This document shows positions 22,742-34,205 of a stretch of 64,000 bases of DNA, piece after piece. Location of the stretch: positions 127,454,112 through 127,518,111 of the forward strand of contig CM038047.1 of NCBI GenBank assembly GCA_021397845.1, written 5' to 3'. How positions within the stretch are numbered: the stretch's first letter is position 1; every line of letters starts with the position of its first letter. The notes beneath the pieces are model-generated. The model ran no database searches. It saw only the letters and a list, made by a program, of their open reading frames with translations, and was not told the origin of the DNA. This DNA is from Areca catechu (Eukaryota; Streptophyta; Magnoliopsida; Arecales; Arecaceae). The translations under genes were made by a program, and so were the position numbers.

Positions 22742-23370
22742 ATGTCCACCCGGAACGGAGTACCCTACCAACCTGGCCAAACCGAGGTAGTGAACCGTAG
22801 CTTAGGCAATGTGCTAAGATGTCTTATTGGTGAAAACACTAGGAATTGGGATTTGTACTTACCTAGGGCTGAATTTACATACAATGACTCGGTCAATAGG
22901 TCTACAGGTAAGAGTCCATTTGAAATTGTGCATGCGTACAAACCTCACACACCTCTTGACCTAGCCCCTTTACCAGTCCATACATGAGTCTCCGAGTCTG
23001 CTGAAGTTTTTGCACAGCATATAAATGACATGCATAAAGAAATTCATGCCAAAATAAATTTAAGTAATGAAACTTATTAGAAGTTGGCTGATTTTCAAAG
23101 GCGAGTCAAAACTTTTATTGAGGGAGACTATGTAATGATTAGGTTAAGGCCTGAACGGTTTCCTCCTGGAACCGTTAGAAAGTTACATGCTAGAGGAGCT
23201 GGACCATTTAGAGTGGTGAAGAGAGTAGGATCCAATGCCTATGTGCTCGAGTTGCCTCCAAAACAAGGCATTAGCCCCACTTTCAATATTACAGAACTAG
23301 TAGAGTATAGAGAGCTAGCTGTGATTCCCAGTGAGCCTTTTGAGCCTAATCATTTTCTTAAGAGTGAACC
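22742..23370 (+). pseudogene. gag start fused to integrase (B interior 2, left half)
   Basis: Same fusion as at 19338, with GGCCAAACC at 22775-22783, but here the joint is open (PGQTEVVNRSLGNVLR). The frame runs from ATG 22742 to a stop near 22987. It shares the TAT-TAG stop (near 23078) with interior 1. GPY/F follows at 23084-23365. E is inserted at 23371 in the linker before the chromodomain; the remainder is at 32255-32504. Confidence 0.9.
23366..23370. repeat. Left target site duplication of E (GAACC)
   Basis: GAACC repeated exactly at 32255-32259. B interior 1 has the uninterrupted GAGTGAACCCAACCC. Confidence 0.97.
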
Positions 23371-24053
23371 TGGTGCGGGCACCAGACTCAGAAGAAGACT
23401 TCAGAGCTCCATTTGGATCTCTGATTGACATTGCCCGAGAAATTAGGGTTTGTAATAAGGGTTGACCTGGTCAACCAGTTTATTTATTTTATTTATTTCT
23501 TGAGTCACCATTTAAATTTTGTTGAGTCATGTTGACTCAGTGCAAGTCCCAATGTGGTTTCAATTTGGTCCAAAATGGTGCCACATTTGTCTTCCAATCA
23601 AACCAAGGTCCAAGCAAGTGGAGGCCACACTCCAAGCCACACGCCCAGCCACACTCCGAGCACACACCAGGGTCCAGGTGGCGCCACAGAGGCATCCCAG
23701 TGTCATGGTCCCCACACCCAAAGAAGAAAAAATCAAATTGGAAGCTAATTTAAAGGAGGCGCCCATACCTGCCTATTTTACCTAAGCAAAGAAGGAAGAA
23801 AACTTCTCTTGGAGAAGAAATCAAAGAAGGACATCCAATTGAAGTTCAAATCAAAATCAAAGAGCTTAACTTGGAGTGGAAGAAAAGAAGAAATGCCATA
23901 AGAAGAGGAGGACTCCAAATCCAAATCCAACTCCAAAGGAGGCGCCATAAAAATTCCAAAAAAAAATTCCTTTATGGCCATCCCAATTTTTTTTGAAGTC
24001 TTGGTCGACCAAGAGAGGGGGTTTTCTACCTAATCTAGAGGTTGGAAGAGTTT

Positions 24054-24066
24054 AGTCCCACATGGG
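24054..24066 (+). promoter_or_regulatory. AGTCCCACATGGG box in E 5' LTR
   Basis: Thirteen-base box about 32 bp upstream of the TATA element; also present in the E 3' LTR (31319-31331), B1 (17477-17489), B3 (33362-33374) and D (48263-48275, minus). Confidence 0.55.
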
Positions 24067-24097
24067 AATTTGTACAAGCTTGGAGAAAATTTTAGGT

Positions 24098-24108
24098 CTA
24101 TATAATAG
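24098..24108 (+). promoter_or_regulatory. TATA box of E 5' LTR
   Basis: TCTATATAATA; same motif at 31362-31372 in the 3' LTR. Confidence 0.7.
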
Positions 24109-24996
24109 ACCTCTCTTTGTAACTTTGAAAATCAATGAAGAAAAATTCTTTTTACTATTCTCTTGTGTGAGCAACCTAGGTTTCTCTTCTTCCACACTAT
24201 TCTAAGTGTTGAGCTCCGTGAGGGGGTAATCCGGGTTCCATTGGAGCCTTGAGGAGGTGAGAGATCTCCATCTTTATCCAAAACCCTAGGTTAGCCACTT
24301 GAAATCCCAAAACCCTAGCCACCTTCATTATTTTCAATCCATCAAACCCTAGATCCATCCATCTCCCACGGCCTCTCTCTCTCTACAAGTCCAGGCCATC
24401 CACCTTCATCCAGATCCAGTCCGGCTGCTTCAGATCCAGAGCAAGTTCCAAGGAAAATCACATCAGCTCCCAGGAGAATCCAGTTTTCAGCAATTTCAAT
24501 CCTCAAGTTCATCAACCTGGTAAATTTCTCCCTTGACTCTCTGATTCCATCAATTGTTTTTCTTCTCTTCCAGATCTTGAGTTCAGGAGAAGCCAACCCG
24601 CCAAAGGACCAGTATTGGAGGATCCATTGCGAAGATATCTGAATCCGGGGATCCAACAATCTGCTCGGGAGAGTTCTTCCACCAAAATCTGTGAAGATCA
24701 TTGTCTGGTTAGGTAAACCATCTCTTCTCTTTGTTTCTGTTCTGTTGAAAGTTCGGAGCGAAACCCTAGGTCTAGAAGTTTCTCAACCCCCAGCGATCCG
24801 TTGCTTCTGAACTACTCTGATACTTTAGTTTCCTTAAAATTGTGCTTTCAATTATCATATTAGTCTCTTTCAATGTTAGGTTAACTTTTCTTTGATTTGA
24901 AGCCAACTTTTACAAACATATAAAAACAAAAAAAAAAAATTAGTTAATCTTAATTTACTTCCGCATCGCGTCCCTTTATTTGTTCTGCATCATTTT

Positions 24997-25008
24997 TGGT
25001 ATCAGAGC
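24997..25008 (+). promoter_or_regulatory. Primer binding site of E (tRNA-iMet)
   Basis: TGGTATCAGAGC four bases after the 5' LTR. Confidence 0.95.
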
Positions 25009-25900
25009 CCAGTCTAGGGTTTCTGATTTGCTTGCTTGCATGTTTTGATCGTTTTCTCTTTTTATTTTGTCTTCTCGAAGTAGACTCCCCAGGACGTCCG
25101 GTCCTAGGAACTAAGCGAGGTGCAAGCCTCCTCCTCCCATTCCACGGGGTGTTCCTAGGGCGTGTAGGGGATCCATTGGGTTATAACTTCGTAGCAGGGA
25201 TTATAAACGGGGAAGACAATCTAGTTGCAGCCCATAATTGCCCTGTTGTCTAAATTATTTCTCCCTGCATAAAACTCTGAATTGCATGATTTTCACTTTG
25301 TTGAAACCATTATAATTGAACCTATTTTCCATAATTTTTCTGTGATTTATTGGTTTCGGTAAAAATTTTGAGCATTAAAATATAACAACTCTATTTTTTG
25401 TGTTCTGCAATTCAATTCTTTTTGGAGTGATCATCTCATAATTTACTTAAGGGCAATTGAGCATCTAAGATAAGGGGAGGAGTTGATTACCTCTCCTTAG
25501 CCCAAAACCACCATCCAATCATTCGAACCTAGACCTAATTTAAAACCAGTTAGACCTAATTTGCCCTAGTGGGCTAGGGACACCAATTGGTCGGGTCTAG
25601 GCTAGTGTTGAGTCAGTTTGCCGAGTTATTCTGTGTGTGCTTAGCACTCAGTGTCTAGAATGGTGGTTCAGGGATCCATTCCCGAAGGCTTGTGTGCTGG
25701 TCCGCTTACCTGGCCAATCACTGATTGGTGTCTAGGATTGGCATTCAGGGACCTAACACTCCCTTACACCTGCCTGGCTGAGTCCTGAGTTACTACAGGC
25801 TAGCTTGCCACTCTGATTGGGCATCTAGTTTGGACTCTAGGTCTAGTGATCCAGTAGTTGATTTAGTCTAGTCTCATTTTGTGTGCTTGCTTGAATCATC
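25009..25900 (+). other. Leader of E
   Basis: Untranslated leader. 25551-25900 is the block shared with A, B, C and D; within it ATTGGTGTCTAGGATTGGCA is nearly invariant. Confidence 0.75.
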
Positions 25901-26704
25901 ATGTCTACCAGAAACGGAGTGCCATATCAACCTGGTCAAACCCAACCTGATTTAGAGGCCAATATCAAAACTCTTACTGAAAGTATGGCTAAAATGAATC
26001 AGGATATGACAAACACTGTGGCCCAGTTTAGCGCACAAATTCATGAGGATCTTACCCAACTTAGGGATCGAGTCCAAGTACTTGAAGAACCTAGACATCG
26101 GAATTGGACTCCTGACCCCGATTTTAATGTGCCTCAACCTTACCCACATCAGGAGCCTAGAAGGCCTTTATATAGAGATCCTGAACCTAATCATAGGAGG
26201 CCTGACCCAGAGCCTGAAGATAGAGATGATAGGTTCATCAGGAACATCAAATTAGATGCACCCACTTTTGATGGTAGTCTGAACCCTAAGGTGTATTCTG
26301 ATTGGGAGGGTGAGATGGACCAATACTTTGAGTGGTATGCTATGTCTGAGGAGAGAAAATACAAGTTTGCCAAGATGAAATTAGTGCGTCAAGCTAGGTT
26401 ATACTGGGGGAACATTGAGCTAACCACTAGGAGACGGAATGTTGAGCCCATAACCACTTGGCAGGGTATGAAAGAAAAACTGAGAGATAAATACCTACCC
26501 ATTTCATACCAGCAAAACCTGTTAGACCAATGGCAAAACCTGAAACAAGGAAACCGATCTGTCTCAGACTACATAGCTACTTTTGATGAATACCTAATGA
26601 GATGTGATGTGAGTGAAGCCCACGAAGTCACTTTGTCTAGATTTAGGGCTGGACTGAGGGAAGAAATCAAGAGAGAACTATTTCTGAGAGAGTTACTGAT
26701 CTAG
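25901..26704 (+). pseudogene. Gag of E, 5' part to first frameshift
   Basis: 267 codons starting MSTRNGVPYQPGQT at the ATG right after the leader. It has an N-terminal coiled coil (near residues 15-60), an Arg/Pro-rich linker (near 70-110), then the retrotransposon gag (capsid-like) domain from about 120, including LLDQWQNLKQGNRSVSDYIA near 207-226. A single missing base near 26690 shifts it to a stop at 26702. The other frame continues without stops into the next entry, so gag and pol were one ORF. Confidence 0.9.
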
Positions 26705-29499
26705 ACCAAGCCTACCAGATTGCACTGAACATTGAGAAATTTCAGAGAGGACCTATACCTTCTAGGGTTAGTGCCCCAATCCCAAGGAATGGACCTAGCC
26801 AAGTTATCCCTAGTAAACCTTTTCATGGTATTTCTACCCCTAGGCCCATGGACAAAGGTAAGGCACCTGACACCCAGAGAACCCCTAGTTCAAATATCAC
26901 CTGTTTTAAGTGTCAGAAACCAGGTCACATTTCCAGTCAGTGTACTGCCATAGCCTGTTTCAAGTGTCATAAGGTAGGTCATGTTGCTAGCCAGTGCCCT
27001 CGGAGATCCCTTTACATAGAAGAGGGAGAGAATGATAATTCCGTGCCCAGTGAGGAATTTGAAGAAGAAGTTTATGAGGCCGGAATGAATTTGGTTGAGG
27101 AGTATGAAGGAGAGGAGGAACCCAATGAATCTGACCAATTAGGAGTTGTAAGATGCATCCTATCCCAGAATCTAGTTCAAGAGGATTGGCGTAGGACTAA
27201 CATCCTACAGACTTTTCTTAAATTAGGGGATAAGGTATGTAAGATCATCATAGATAGTGGGAGCTGTGTAAATGCCATCTCTACTAGCACTGTCAAGATG
27301 TTAGGCTTAATCCCAGTTCCCCATCCCAACCCCTATAAGGTTTCTTGGGTAGATTCTACCTCCATACCCATCCAGTCTAGATGTCAAGTCCAAATCCAAA
27401 TGCAATCTTATCATGAAAAGATTTGGTGCGATGTCTTACCCATGGGGGTGAGCAGTATAATTCTCGGAAGACCTTGGTTGTATGATCATGATGCCACCCT
27501 CTTAGGAAAATCCAATACCTGTGTCTTTAGTTTCAATGGGAAGAAGATTACGATCCATTCAGTTCCCCCTAAGGACAAGGTAACTAAAGGAGCCGGTAAG
27601 GTTAAGGAGATGAAAACTGGAGTGAACCTAATCAGTGCTAAGGATCTAGAACAAGAAATTCATAGTGGTTCACCCATCTGGATGTTGACTGCTAAGGAAC
27701 TTAGAACTTCGGAACCCTCAGAGCCTCCTCAAGAAGTTAAACCTGTGTTAAAAGAATTTGAGGATGTCTTTCCCGAGGATTTGCCAGACCACCTTCCACC
27801 TCTTAGGGATATCCAGCATGCCATAGATCTAATCCCAGGAGCGACTTTGCCCAACTTGCCCCATTACAGGATGAATCCATCTGAGCATGAAGAACTGCAA
27901 AAGCAGGTTGGAGAATTATTGAGGAAGGGGTTTATTAGAGAAAGTCTTAGCCCTTGTGCAGTCCCAGCCTTACTGGCCCCAAAGAAAGATGGCACGTGGA
28001 GGATGTGTGTTGACAGTCGTGCCATCAATAAAATTACAATCAAATATAGGTTTCCCATCCCTAGACTAGATGACATGCTTGATATGATGGCTGGTGCAAT
28101 GGTTTTTTCTAAGATTGATCTCAAAAGCGGCTATCATCAGGTTAGGATTAGGCCCGGGGATGAATGGAAAACTGCTTTCAAAACTAAGGATGGTCTTTAT
28201 GAATGGGTTGTTATGCCTTTTGGGTTGTCCAATGCCCCTAGTACCTTCATGAGAATTATGACCCAGGTACTTAGAGCTTTCATAGGAAAATTTGTGGTGG
28301 TCTATTTTGATGACATCCTGATCTATAGTAAGACCCCAGCAGATCACCTAGGCCACCTTAGAGCAGTCTGCCAAGTTTTGAGGAATGAGAGACTCTACGG
28401 TAATCTTAAGAAGTGTGAATTCATGACTAGTAGAGTTATCTTTCTTGGTTTTGTAGTAACCCCTGACGGCGTGGCGGCCGATCCTGAGAAAATTAGGTCC
28501 ATAGTAGACTGGCCAGAGCCAACCAATGTGCATGAAGTTAGAAGTTTCCACGGCTTGGCTACCTTCTATAGGCGATTCATCAAGGGGTTTAGTACTTTAG
28601 CTGCTCCTATCACTGATTGTATTAGGAAGGGAGAATTTCATTGGACTAAGTCAGCCCATAAAGCCTTCCTAGATCTTAAGGAGAAAATGACCCAGGCACC
28701 CATTCTGAGATTACCCGATTTTTCTAAAGTATTTGAGGTTGCCTGTGATGCTTCAGGTGTAGGAATAGGTGGAGTCCTAAGCCAAGAAAATCATCCCATA
28801 GCATTCTTTAGTGAAAAACTTAATGATGCTAAGCTTAGGTATTCTACCTATGATAAGGAATTTTATGCGGTGGTGCAAGCTTTGCGTTACTGGAGACATT
28901 ATTTGCTACCGCAGGAATTTGTACTATTTTCGGACCATGAGGCTCTTAGATTTCTGAACTCCCAAAAGAAGCTTAACCCTAGGCATGCTAAGTGGGTAGA
29001 ATATATCCAATCCTATACTTTTGTCCTGAAACATAAGGCTGGAGTTGAGAATAAGGTAGCTGATGCCCTTAGTCGCCGATCCCTGTTATTAACTTCTGTT
29101 AGAACTGAGGTCATAGGGTTTGAGCAAATCAAAGAGGAATATGAGTCTTGTCTGGATTTCACAACTGTGTATCAGGATCTAGTTCAAGGACCATCTAGTA
29201 ATCACCAGGATTATACCCTTGTAGATGGTTTTTTGTTCTTCAAAAATTGGCTTTGCATCCCTAGAACTTCTCTTAGGGAATTTTTGATTTGGGAAATCCA
29301 TGCTGGAGGTTTAGCCGGCCATTTTGGAAAAGACAAGACCATTCTAGCTATTGAAGACCACTTTTTCTGGCCTAGCTTGAAAAGGGATGTAGCTAATATT
29401 GTAGCTAGATGTCGAACCTGCGCTGTTGCCAAACAGCAAAACAAAACACTGGCCTTTATACCCCACTCCCTGTCCCAGATCGTCCTTGGCAAGATGTGA
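26692..29499 (+). pseudogene. Gag zinc knuckles, protease, RT, RNase H and integrase zinc finger of E
   Basis: Long open frame (from ATG 26848 it is 883 residues). Residues counted from that ATG: two CCHC knuckles (CFKCQKPGHISSQC and CFKCHKVGHVASQC, about 19-51), acidic linker, protease IIIDSGSCVNAIS (about 131-143), RT from about 370 with MPFGLSNAPSTFMRIM and VYFDDILIYS (about 484-494), RNase H VACDASGVGIGGVL (about 631) to VADALSRR, and the integrase HHCC finger (HAGGLAGHFG ... CRTCAVAK, 29299-29432). All catalytic motifs are intact. It ends in a frameshift near 29430, with a stop at 29497. Confidence 0.95.
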
Positions 29500-30695
29500 G
29501 TATGGATTTTGTGTTAGGTTTACCTAAGACCCAGAGGAGACATGATTCTATCTGTGTCGTAGTCGACCGATTCTCTAAAATGGCCCACTTCTTGCCTTGT
29601 TCCCAAACCTTTGATGCGTCTAAGGTAGCCACGCTTTTCTTCAATGAGGTAGTTAGACTCCATGGCCTACCTAAGACAATCATTTCAGATAGGGATGTCC
29701 GGTTCACCAGTTACTTTTGGAAGACCCTTTGGCATAAGTTAGGGACAAAACTTAAGTTTTCAACTGCCTATCATCCCCAAACTGATGGCCAAACTGAAGT
29801 AGTGAACCGTAGCCTAGGAAATCTGCTGAGATGTCTTGTTGGTGAAAACACCAGAAATTGGGATTTATACCTACCAAGGGCAGAATTTGCGTACAATGAC
29901 TCGGTCAATAGGTCTACGGGTAAGAGTCCATTTGAAATTGTACATGGGTACAAACCTCACACACCTCTTGACCTAGTCCCTTTACCTGTCCACACTCGAG
30001 TCTCCGAATCTGCTGAGAATTTTGCACAGCATGTAAAAGACTTGCATAAAGAAATTCATGCCAAAATAAATTTAAGTAATGAAACTTATAAGAAGTTGGC
30101 TGATACTCAAAGGCGAGTCAAATCTTTTGTTGAGGGAGACTATGTGATGATTAGGTTAAGGCATGAACGGTTTCCTCCTGGAACCGTTAGAAAGTTACAT
30201 GCTAGGGGAGCTGGACCATTTAGAGTGGTAAAGAGAGTAGGATCCAATGCCTATGTGCTCGAGTTGCCTCCAGAACTAGGCATTAGCTCTACTTTCAACA
30301 TTACAGACTTAGTAGAGTACAGGGAGCCAGCTGTGATTCCTAGTGAGCCTTTTGAGCCTAACCCTATCATTGAGAGTGATCCCGACCCTGTGTGTCCACC
30401 AACAAACTGGCCTGTGAGGAAAGAGCAGATTGAAAAGATCCTGGATGATCAGATTATCTCTACTCGTAATCGAGGATACCAAAGGTACCTGGTCCGCTGG
30501 CATGGAAGGCCAGATTCTGATGACTCTTGGATATCCCGAGAAGAATTACAAGAATTGGACCCAGACCTCTTGGAGAGAAACCAGAGCCAACTTGAGCCTT
30601 ACTCGACAGGGTCGAGTTCCTCCCACCCTGGGAGAATTGGTGCGGGCACCAGACTCAGAAGAAGACTTCAGAGCTCCATTTGGATCTCTGATTGA
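29430..30695 (+). pseudogene. Integrase core, GPY/F module and chromodomain of E
   Basis: Continues the polyprotein in the next frame: WQDVSMDFVLGLPKT with first catalytic Asp, ISDRDVRFTSYFWKTLWHKL with second Asp, YHPQTDGQTEVVNRSLGNLL with Glu, so DDE is complete. The GPY/F module is ARGAGPFRVVKRVGSNAYVL. The chromodomain (about 30427-30575) has RGYQRYLVRWHGR and the aromatic residues expected of a canonical methyl-lysine reader. The stop at 30693-30695 lies 58 bp inside the 3' LTR, so the last 19 residues are LTR-encoded. The canonical chromodomain plus RSLGNLLR wording points to Galadriel-like rather than CRM, not proven. Confidence 0.93.
30630..30637 (+). promoter_or_regulatory. Polypurine site of E (GGGAGAAT)
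   Basis: Short purine tract ending at the 3' LTR boundary, embedded in the chromodomain reading frame. Confidence 0.6.
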
Positions 30696-32254
30696 CATTG
30701 CCCGAGAAATTAGGGTTTGTAATAAGGGTTGACCTGGTCAACCAGTTTATTTATTTTATTTATTTCTTGAGTCACCATTTAAATTTTGTTGAGTCATGTT
30801 GACTCAGTGCAAGTCCCAATGTGGTTTCAATTTGGTCCAAAATGGTGCCACATTTGTCTTCCAATCAAACCAAGGTCCAAGCAAGTGGAGGCCACACTCC
30901 AAGCCACACCCCAGCCACACTCCGAGCACACGCCAGGGTCCAGGTGGCGCCACAGAGGCATCCCAGTGTCATGGTCCCCACACCAAAGAAGAAAAAATCA
31001 AATTGGAAGCTAATTTAAAGGAGGCGCCCATACCTGCCTATTTTACCTAAGCAAAGAAGGAAGAAAACTTCTCTTGGAGAAGAAATCAAAGAAGGACATC
31101 CAATTGAAGTTCAAATCAAAATCAAAGAGCTTAACTTGGAGTGGAAGAAAAGAAGAAATGCCATAAGAAGAGGAGGACTCCAAATCCAAATCCAACTCCA
31201 AAGGAGGCGCCATAAAAATTCCAAAAAAAAATTCCTTTATGGCCGTCCCAATTTTTTTTGAAGTCTTGGTCGACCAAGAGAGGGGGTTTTCTACCTAATC
31301 TAGAGGTTGGAAGAGTTTAGTCCCACATGGGAATTTGTACAAGCTTGGAGAAAATTTTAGGTCTATATAATATACCTTTCTTTGTAACTTTGAAAATCAA
31401 TGAAGAAAATTCTTTTTACTATTCTCTTGTGTTGAGCAACCTAGGTTTCTCTTCTTCCGCACTATTCTAAGTGTTGAGCTCCGTGAGGGGGTAATCCGGG
31501 TTCCATTGGAGCCTTGAGGAGGTGAGAGATCTCCATCTTTATCCAAAACCCTAGGTTAGCCACTTGAAATCCCAAAACCCTAGCCACCTTCATTATTTTC
31601 AATCCATCAAACCCTAGATCCATCCATCTCCCACGGCCTCTCTCTCTCTACAAGTCCAGGCGTCCACCTTCATCCAGATCCTGTCCGGCTGCTTCAGATC
31701 CAGAGCAAGTTCCAAGGAAAATCATATCAGCTCCCAGGAGAATCCAGTTTTCAGCAATTTCAATCCTCAAGTTCATCAACCTGGTAAATTTCTCCTTGAC
31801 TCTCTGATTCCATCAATTATTTTTCTTCTCTTCCAGATCTTGAGTTCAGGAGAAGCCAACCCACCAAAGGACCAGTATTGGAGGATCCATTGCGAAGATA
31901 TCTGAATCCGGGGATCCAACAATCTGCTCGGGAGAGTTCTTCCACCAAAATCTGTGAAGATCATTGTCTGGTTAGGTAAACCATCTCTTCTCTTTGTTTC
32001 TGTTCTGTTGAAAGTTCGGAGCGAAACCCTAGGTCTGGGAGTTTCTCAACCCCAGCGATCCGTTGCTTCTGAACTACTCTGATACTTTAGTTTCCTTAAA
32101 TTGTGCTTTCAATTATCATATTAGTCTCTTTCAATGTTAGGTTAACTTTTCTTTGATTTGAAGCCAACTTTTACAAACATATAAAAACAACAAAAAAAAA
32201 ATTAGTTAATCTTAATTTACTTCCACATCGCGTCCCTTTATTTGTTCTGCATCA
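30638..32254 (+). repeat. 3' LTR of E
   Basis: 1617 bp; close match to 23371-24992. Ends TTCTGCATCA, followed by GAACC. Confidence 0.95.
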
Positions 32255-32504
32255 GAACCCAACCCTGTGTGTCCACCAACAAACTGGCCAGTGAGGAATG
32301 AACAGATTGAAAAGATCCTGGACAATCAGGTTATCTCTACTTGTAGTCGAGGATACCTGGTTCGCTGGCAAGGAGGCCAGATTCTGATGACTCTTGGATC
32401 TCCCGAGATGAATTACAAGAGCTGAATCCAGATCTCTTGGAGAGATACCAGAGCCAACTTGAGTCTTACTCGACAGGGTCGAGTTCCTCCCACCCCGGGA
32501 GAAT
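32255..32504 (+). pseudogene. Chromodomain end of B interior 2 (right half)
   Basis: Continues the sequence broken at 23370: CCACCAACAAACTGGCCAGT, then the chromodomain with the same three-residue loss as interior 1 (RGYLVRW) and an extra 1-base loss near 32370. A short polypurine site CCGGGAGAAT ends at 32504. Confidence 0.9.
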
Positions 32505-34205
32505 TGGTGCGGGCACCAGAATCAGAAGAAGACTTCAGGATTCCATCTGGATCTCTGAATGACCTTGCCCGAAAATTAGGGTTTGTAATAAGGGTTGACC
32601 TGGTCAACCAGATTATTTTATTTCTTTGAGTATGCATTTTATTTTGTTGAGTCTTATTGACTCAGTCTAAGTCCAAGTCAAGTCCAGGCTGGCGCCATTC
32701 CTAGGGCATCATTTTTTCTTCCAAGGCCAAATGCAAGTGGACGCCACACTCCCAGCCACACTCCCAGGACCAGTTGGTGCCACATTTCATCCCAGTGTCC
32801 CTAGTCTAGGAGAAGTCAAGGAAGGCACCCACAAGCTACCAAAAGTAACCAAGCTAAAGGAGCAAGGGATTTTTCTTGGAGAGGGCTTCAAGGTAGGCGC
32901 CCACACCTGCCTAAAGTACCTGGCTATGAATGGAAGGAGCCTAGTCTTGGGATGAAAGACTAGGAGAAGAGTATTTTCTTTCATGAAAGAGCAAGTCCAT
33001 GACTTAAGAAGAACTAGGAGGTGCCCCACATACCTGCCATATGAAGCAATCAACTTGCATTTGAGGCCGCCCAAGGAGCAAGGGATTTTTCTTGGAGAGG
33101 GCTTCAAGGTAGGCGCCCACACCTGCCTAAAGTACCTGGCTATGAATGGAAGGAGCCTAGTCTTGGGATGAAAGACTAGGAGAAGAGTATTTTCTTTCAT
33201 GAAAGAGCAAGTCATGGAAGGAAACCCATGACTTAAGGAGAACTAGGAGGTGCCCCACATACCTGCCATATGAAGCAATCAACTTGCATTTGAGGCCGCC
33301 CACTCCAAGGAAAAATCCTGGTCGGTCAAGGGAAAGTTTTTCATGCTTATGATGAATGTTTAGTCCCACATGGGAAGTAGTGTAATTTTGTTTCTCTTGC
33401 AAGGTCTATATATTGGACCCTTATGTAATCTTTTGATGGAATGTGTAAATGAAATGTTTTCTTGTGTTGAGCAACCTTGTGTTCTCTTCTTCCGCATTTC
33501 TTTGAGTGTTGAACTCCGTGAGGGAGTAAATCCGGGTTCTATTGGAGCCTTGAGGAGGTGAGAGATCTCCAAAGTTACCAAAACCCTGCCCCGCTTTCAT
33601 CCCTGGCTGCCAACCCTAATTTCCTTTCATCATCCTAGCCGCCAACACCCAAATTCCTAAACCCTATTCCCACTTCATTCAAGGCCGCCATCTCCTTCTC
33701 CAAGCCACCGCCCACTATATCAAGCCCAAGGTCCTTTTCATCTGCAAGCCATCGCCCTACCAGCCAAACTCTAAATCCACTCCATCTTCATCCTTTCCAG
33801 ATCCAAAGTATGAGAAGAAGGCCATCCTTGCCATAGGACTACAATCCGAGGATCCATTGTGAAGATACCCCGTCTCCAAGGATCCTACAATTTGCTCGAG
33901 AGTGTCCTTCAATTGAAGCAAAGAGAGATATCACAGTCAGGTATAAAACCTTCTCTTCTCTCTTCATCTGTTTCTTGAAAGAGGGGTAAACCCTAGGTCT
34001 GGGGTTTCTCAATCCCCAGCGATCCTACTTCTTTATTACTTTGATAATCTACTCTTTTGAATTGTGCTTTCTTTCAGTGCATATTTTCTTTCAATATTAG
34101 TTAGCCTTGTTTTTTAGTCAAGCCAACTTCTAACAAAACACAAAAAAAAAAAAAAAATAGTCTTAATTTACTTCTGCATCGCATCATCTTATTTGTTCTG
34201 CATCA
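32505..34205 (+). repeat. LTR B3 (last LTR of B)
   Basis: 1701 bp, TGGTGCGGGCACC...TTCTGCATCA, followed by ATGGA. Compared with B2 it lacks about 35 bp near 32808 and about 120 bp near 33788, and it has gained a 216-bp tandem duplication. Box AGTCCCACATGGG at 33362-33374; TATA-like TCTATATATTGG near 33406-33417. Confidence 0.9.
32857..33303. repeat. 216-bp tandem duplication inside LTR B3
   Basis: AAGGAGCAAGGGATTTTTCT starts at 32857 and again at 33073. Each copy ends at TTGAGGCCGCCC. The first copy lacks about 14 bp present in the second (near 32995). Absent from B1 and B2. It explains a duplicated minus-strand open frame here. Confidence 0.9.

Larger units (their letters stand above)
23371..24992 (+). 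repeat. 5' LTR of E
   Basis: 1622 bp, TGGTGCGGGCACC...TTCTGCATCA. The ends resemble the B LTR but much of the middle is distinct. Small frames inside (for example 23519-23785) recur in the 3' LTR and match no domain. Confidence 0.95.
23371..32254 (+). mobile_element. Element E: near-complete autonomous chromovirus
   Basis: 8884 bp with LTRs 23371-24992 and 30638-32254 (about 13 substitutions and several 1-2 base indels by eye, near 1%), PBS, leader, gag, protease, RT, RNase H, integrase, GPY/F and chromodomain in normal Ty3/gypsy order, short polypurine site and a perfect GAACC duplication. Only two 1-nt frameshifts were found (near 26690 and 29430). It is the only element here with a full set of enzymes, so its family is the natural helper for B, C and D. 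Confidence 0.97.
10642..34205 (+). mobile_element. Element B: tandem LTR-int-LTR-int-LTR chromovirus derivative
   Basis: Three LTRs of one family (10642-18434 interrupted by C, 20212-21838, 32505-34205) separate two interiors (18435-20211 and 21839-32504, the second interrupted by E). Only one pair of 5-bp ATGGA duplications, at the two outer ends, is present, so the whole is a single insertion that later became a tandem. Each interior has a PBS, the conserved leader, a gag start fused directly to integrase, a chromodomain and a polypurine site. Protease, RT and RNase H are absent. All LTRs begin TGGTGCGGGCAC and end TGCATCA. Confidence 0.9.

Noticed and set aside
10642..34205. B as two independent insertions, one inside the other
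   Set aside because: No inner target duplication and no partial LTR flanks; the only matching 5-bp repeats are at the two outer ends.
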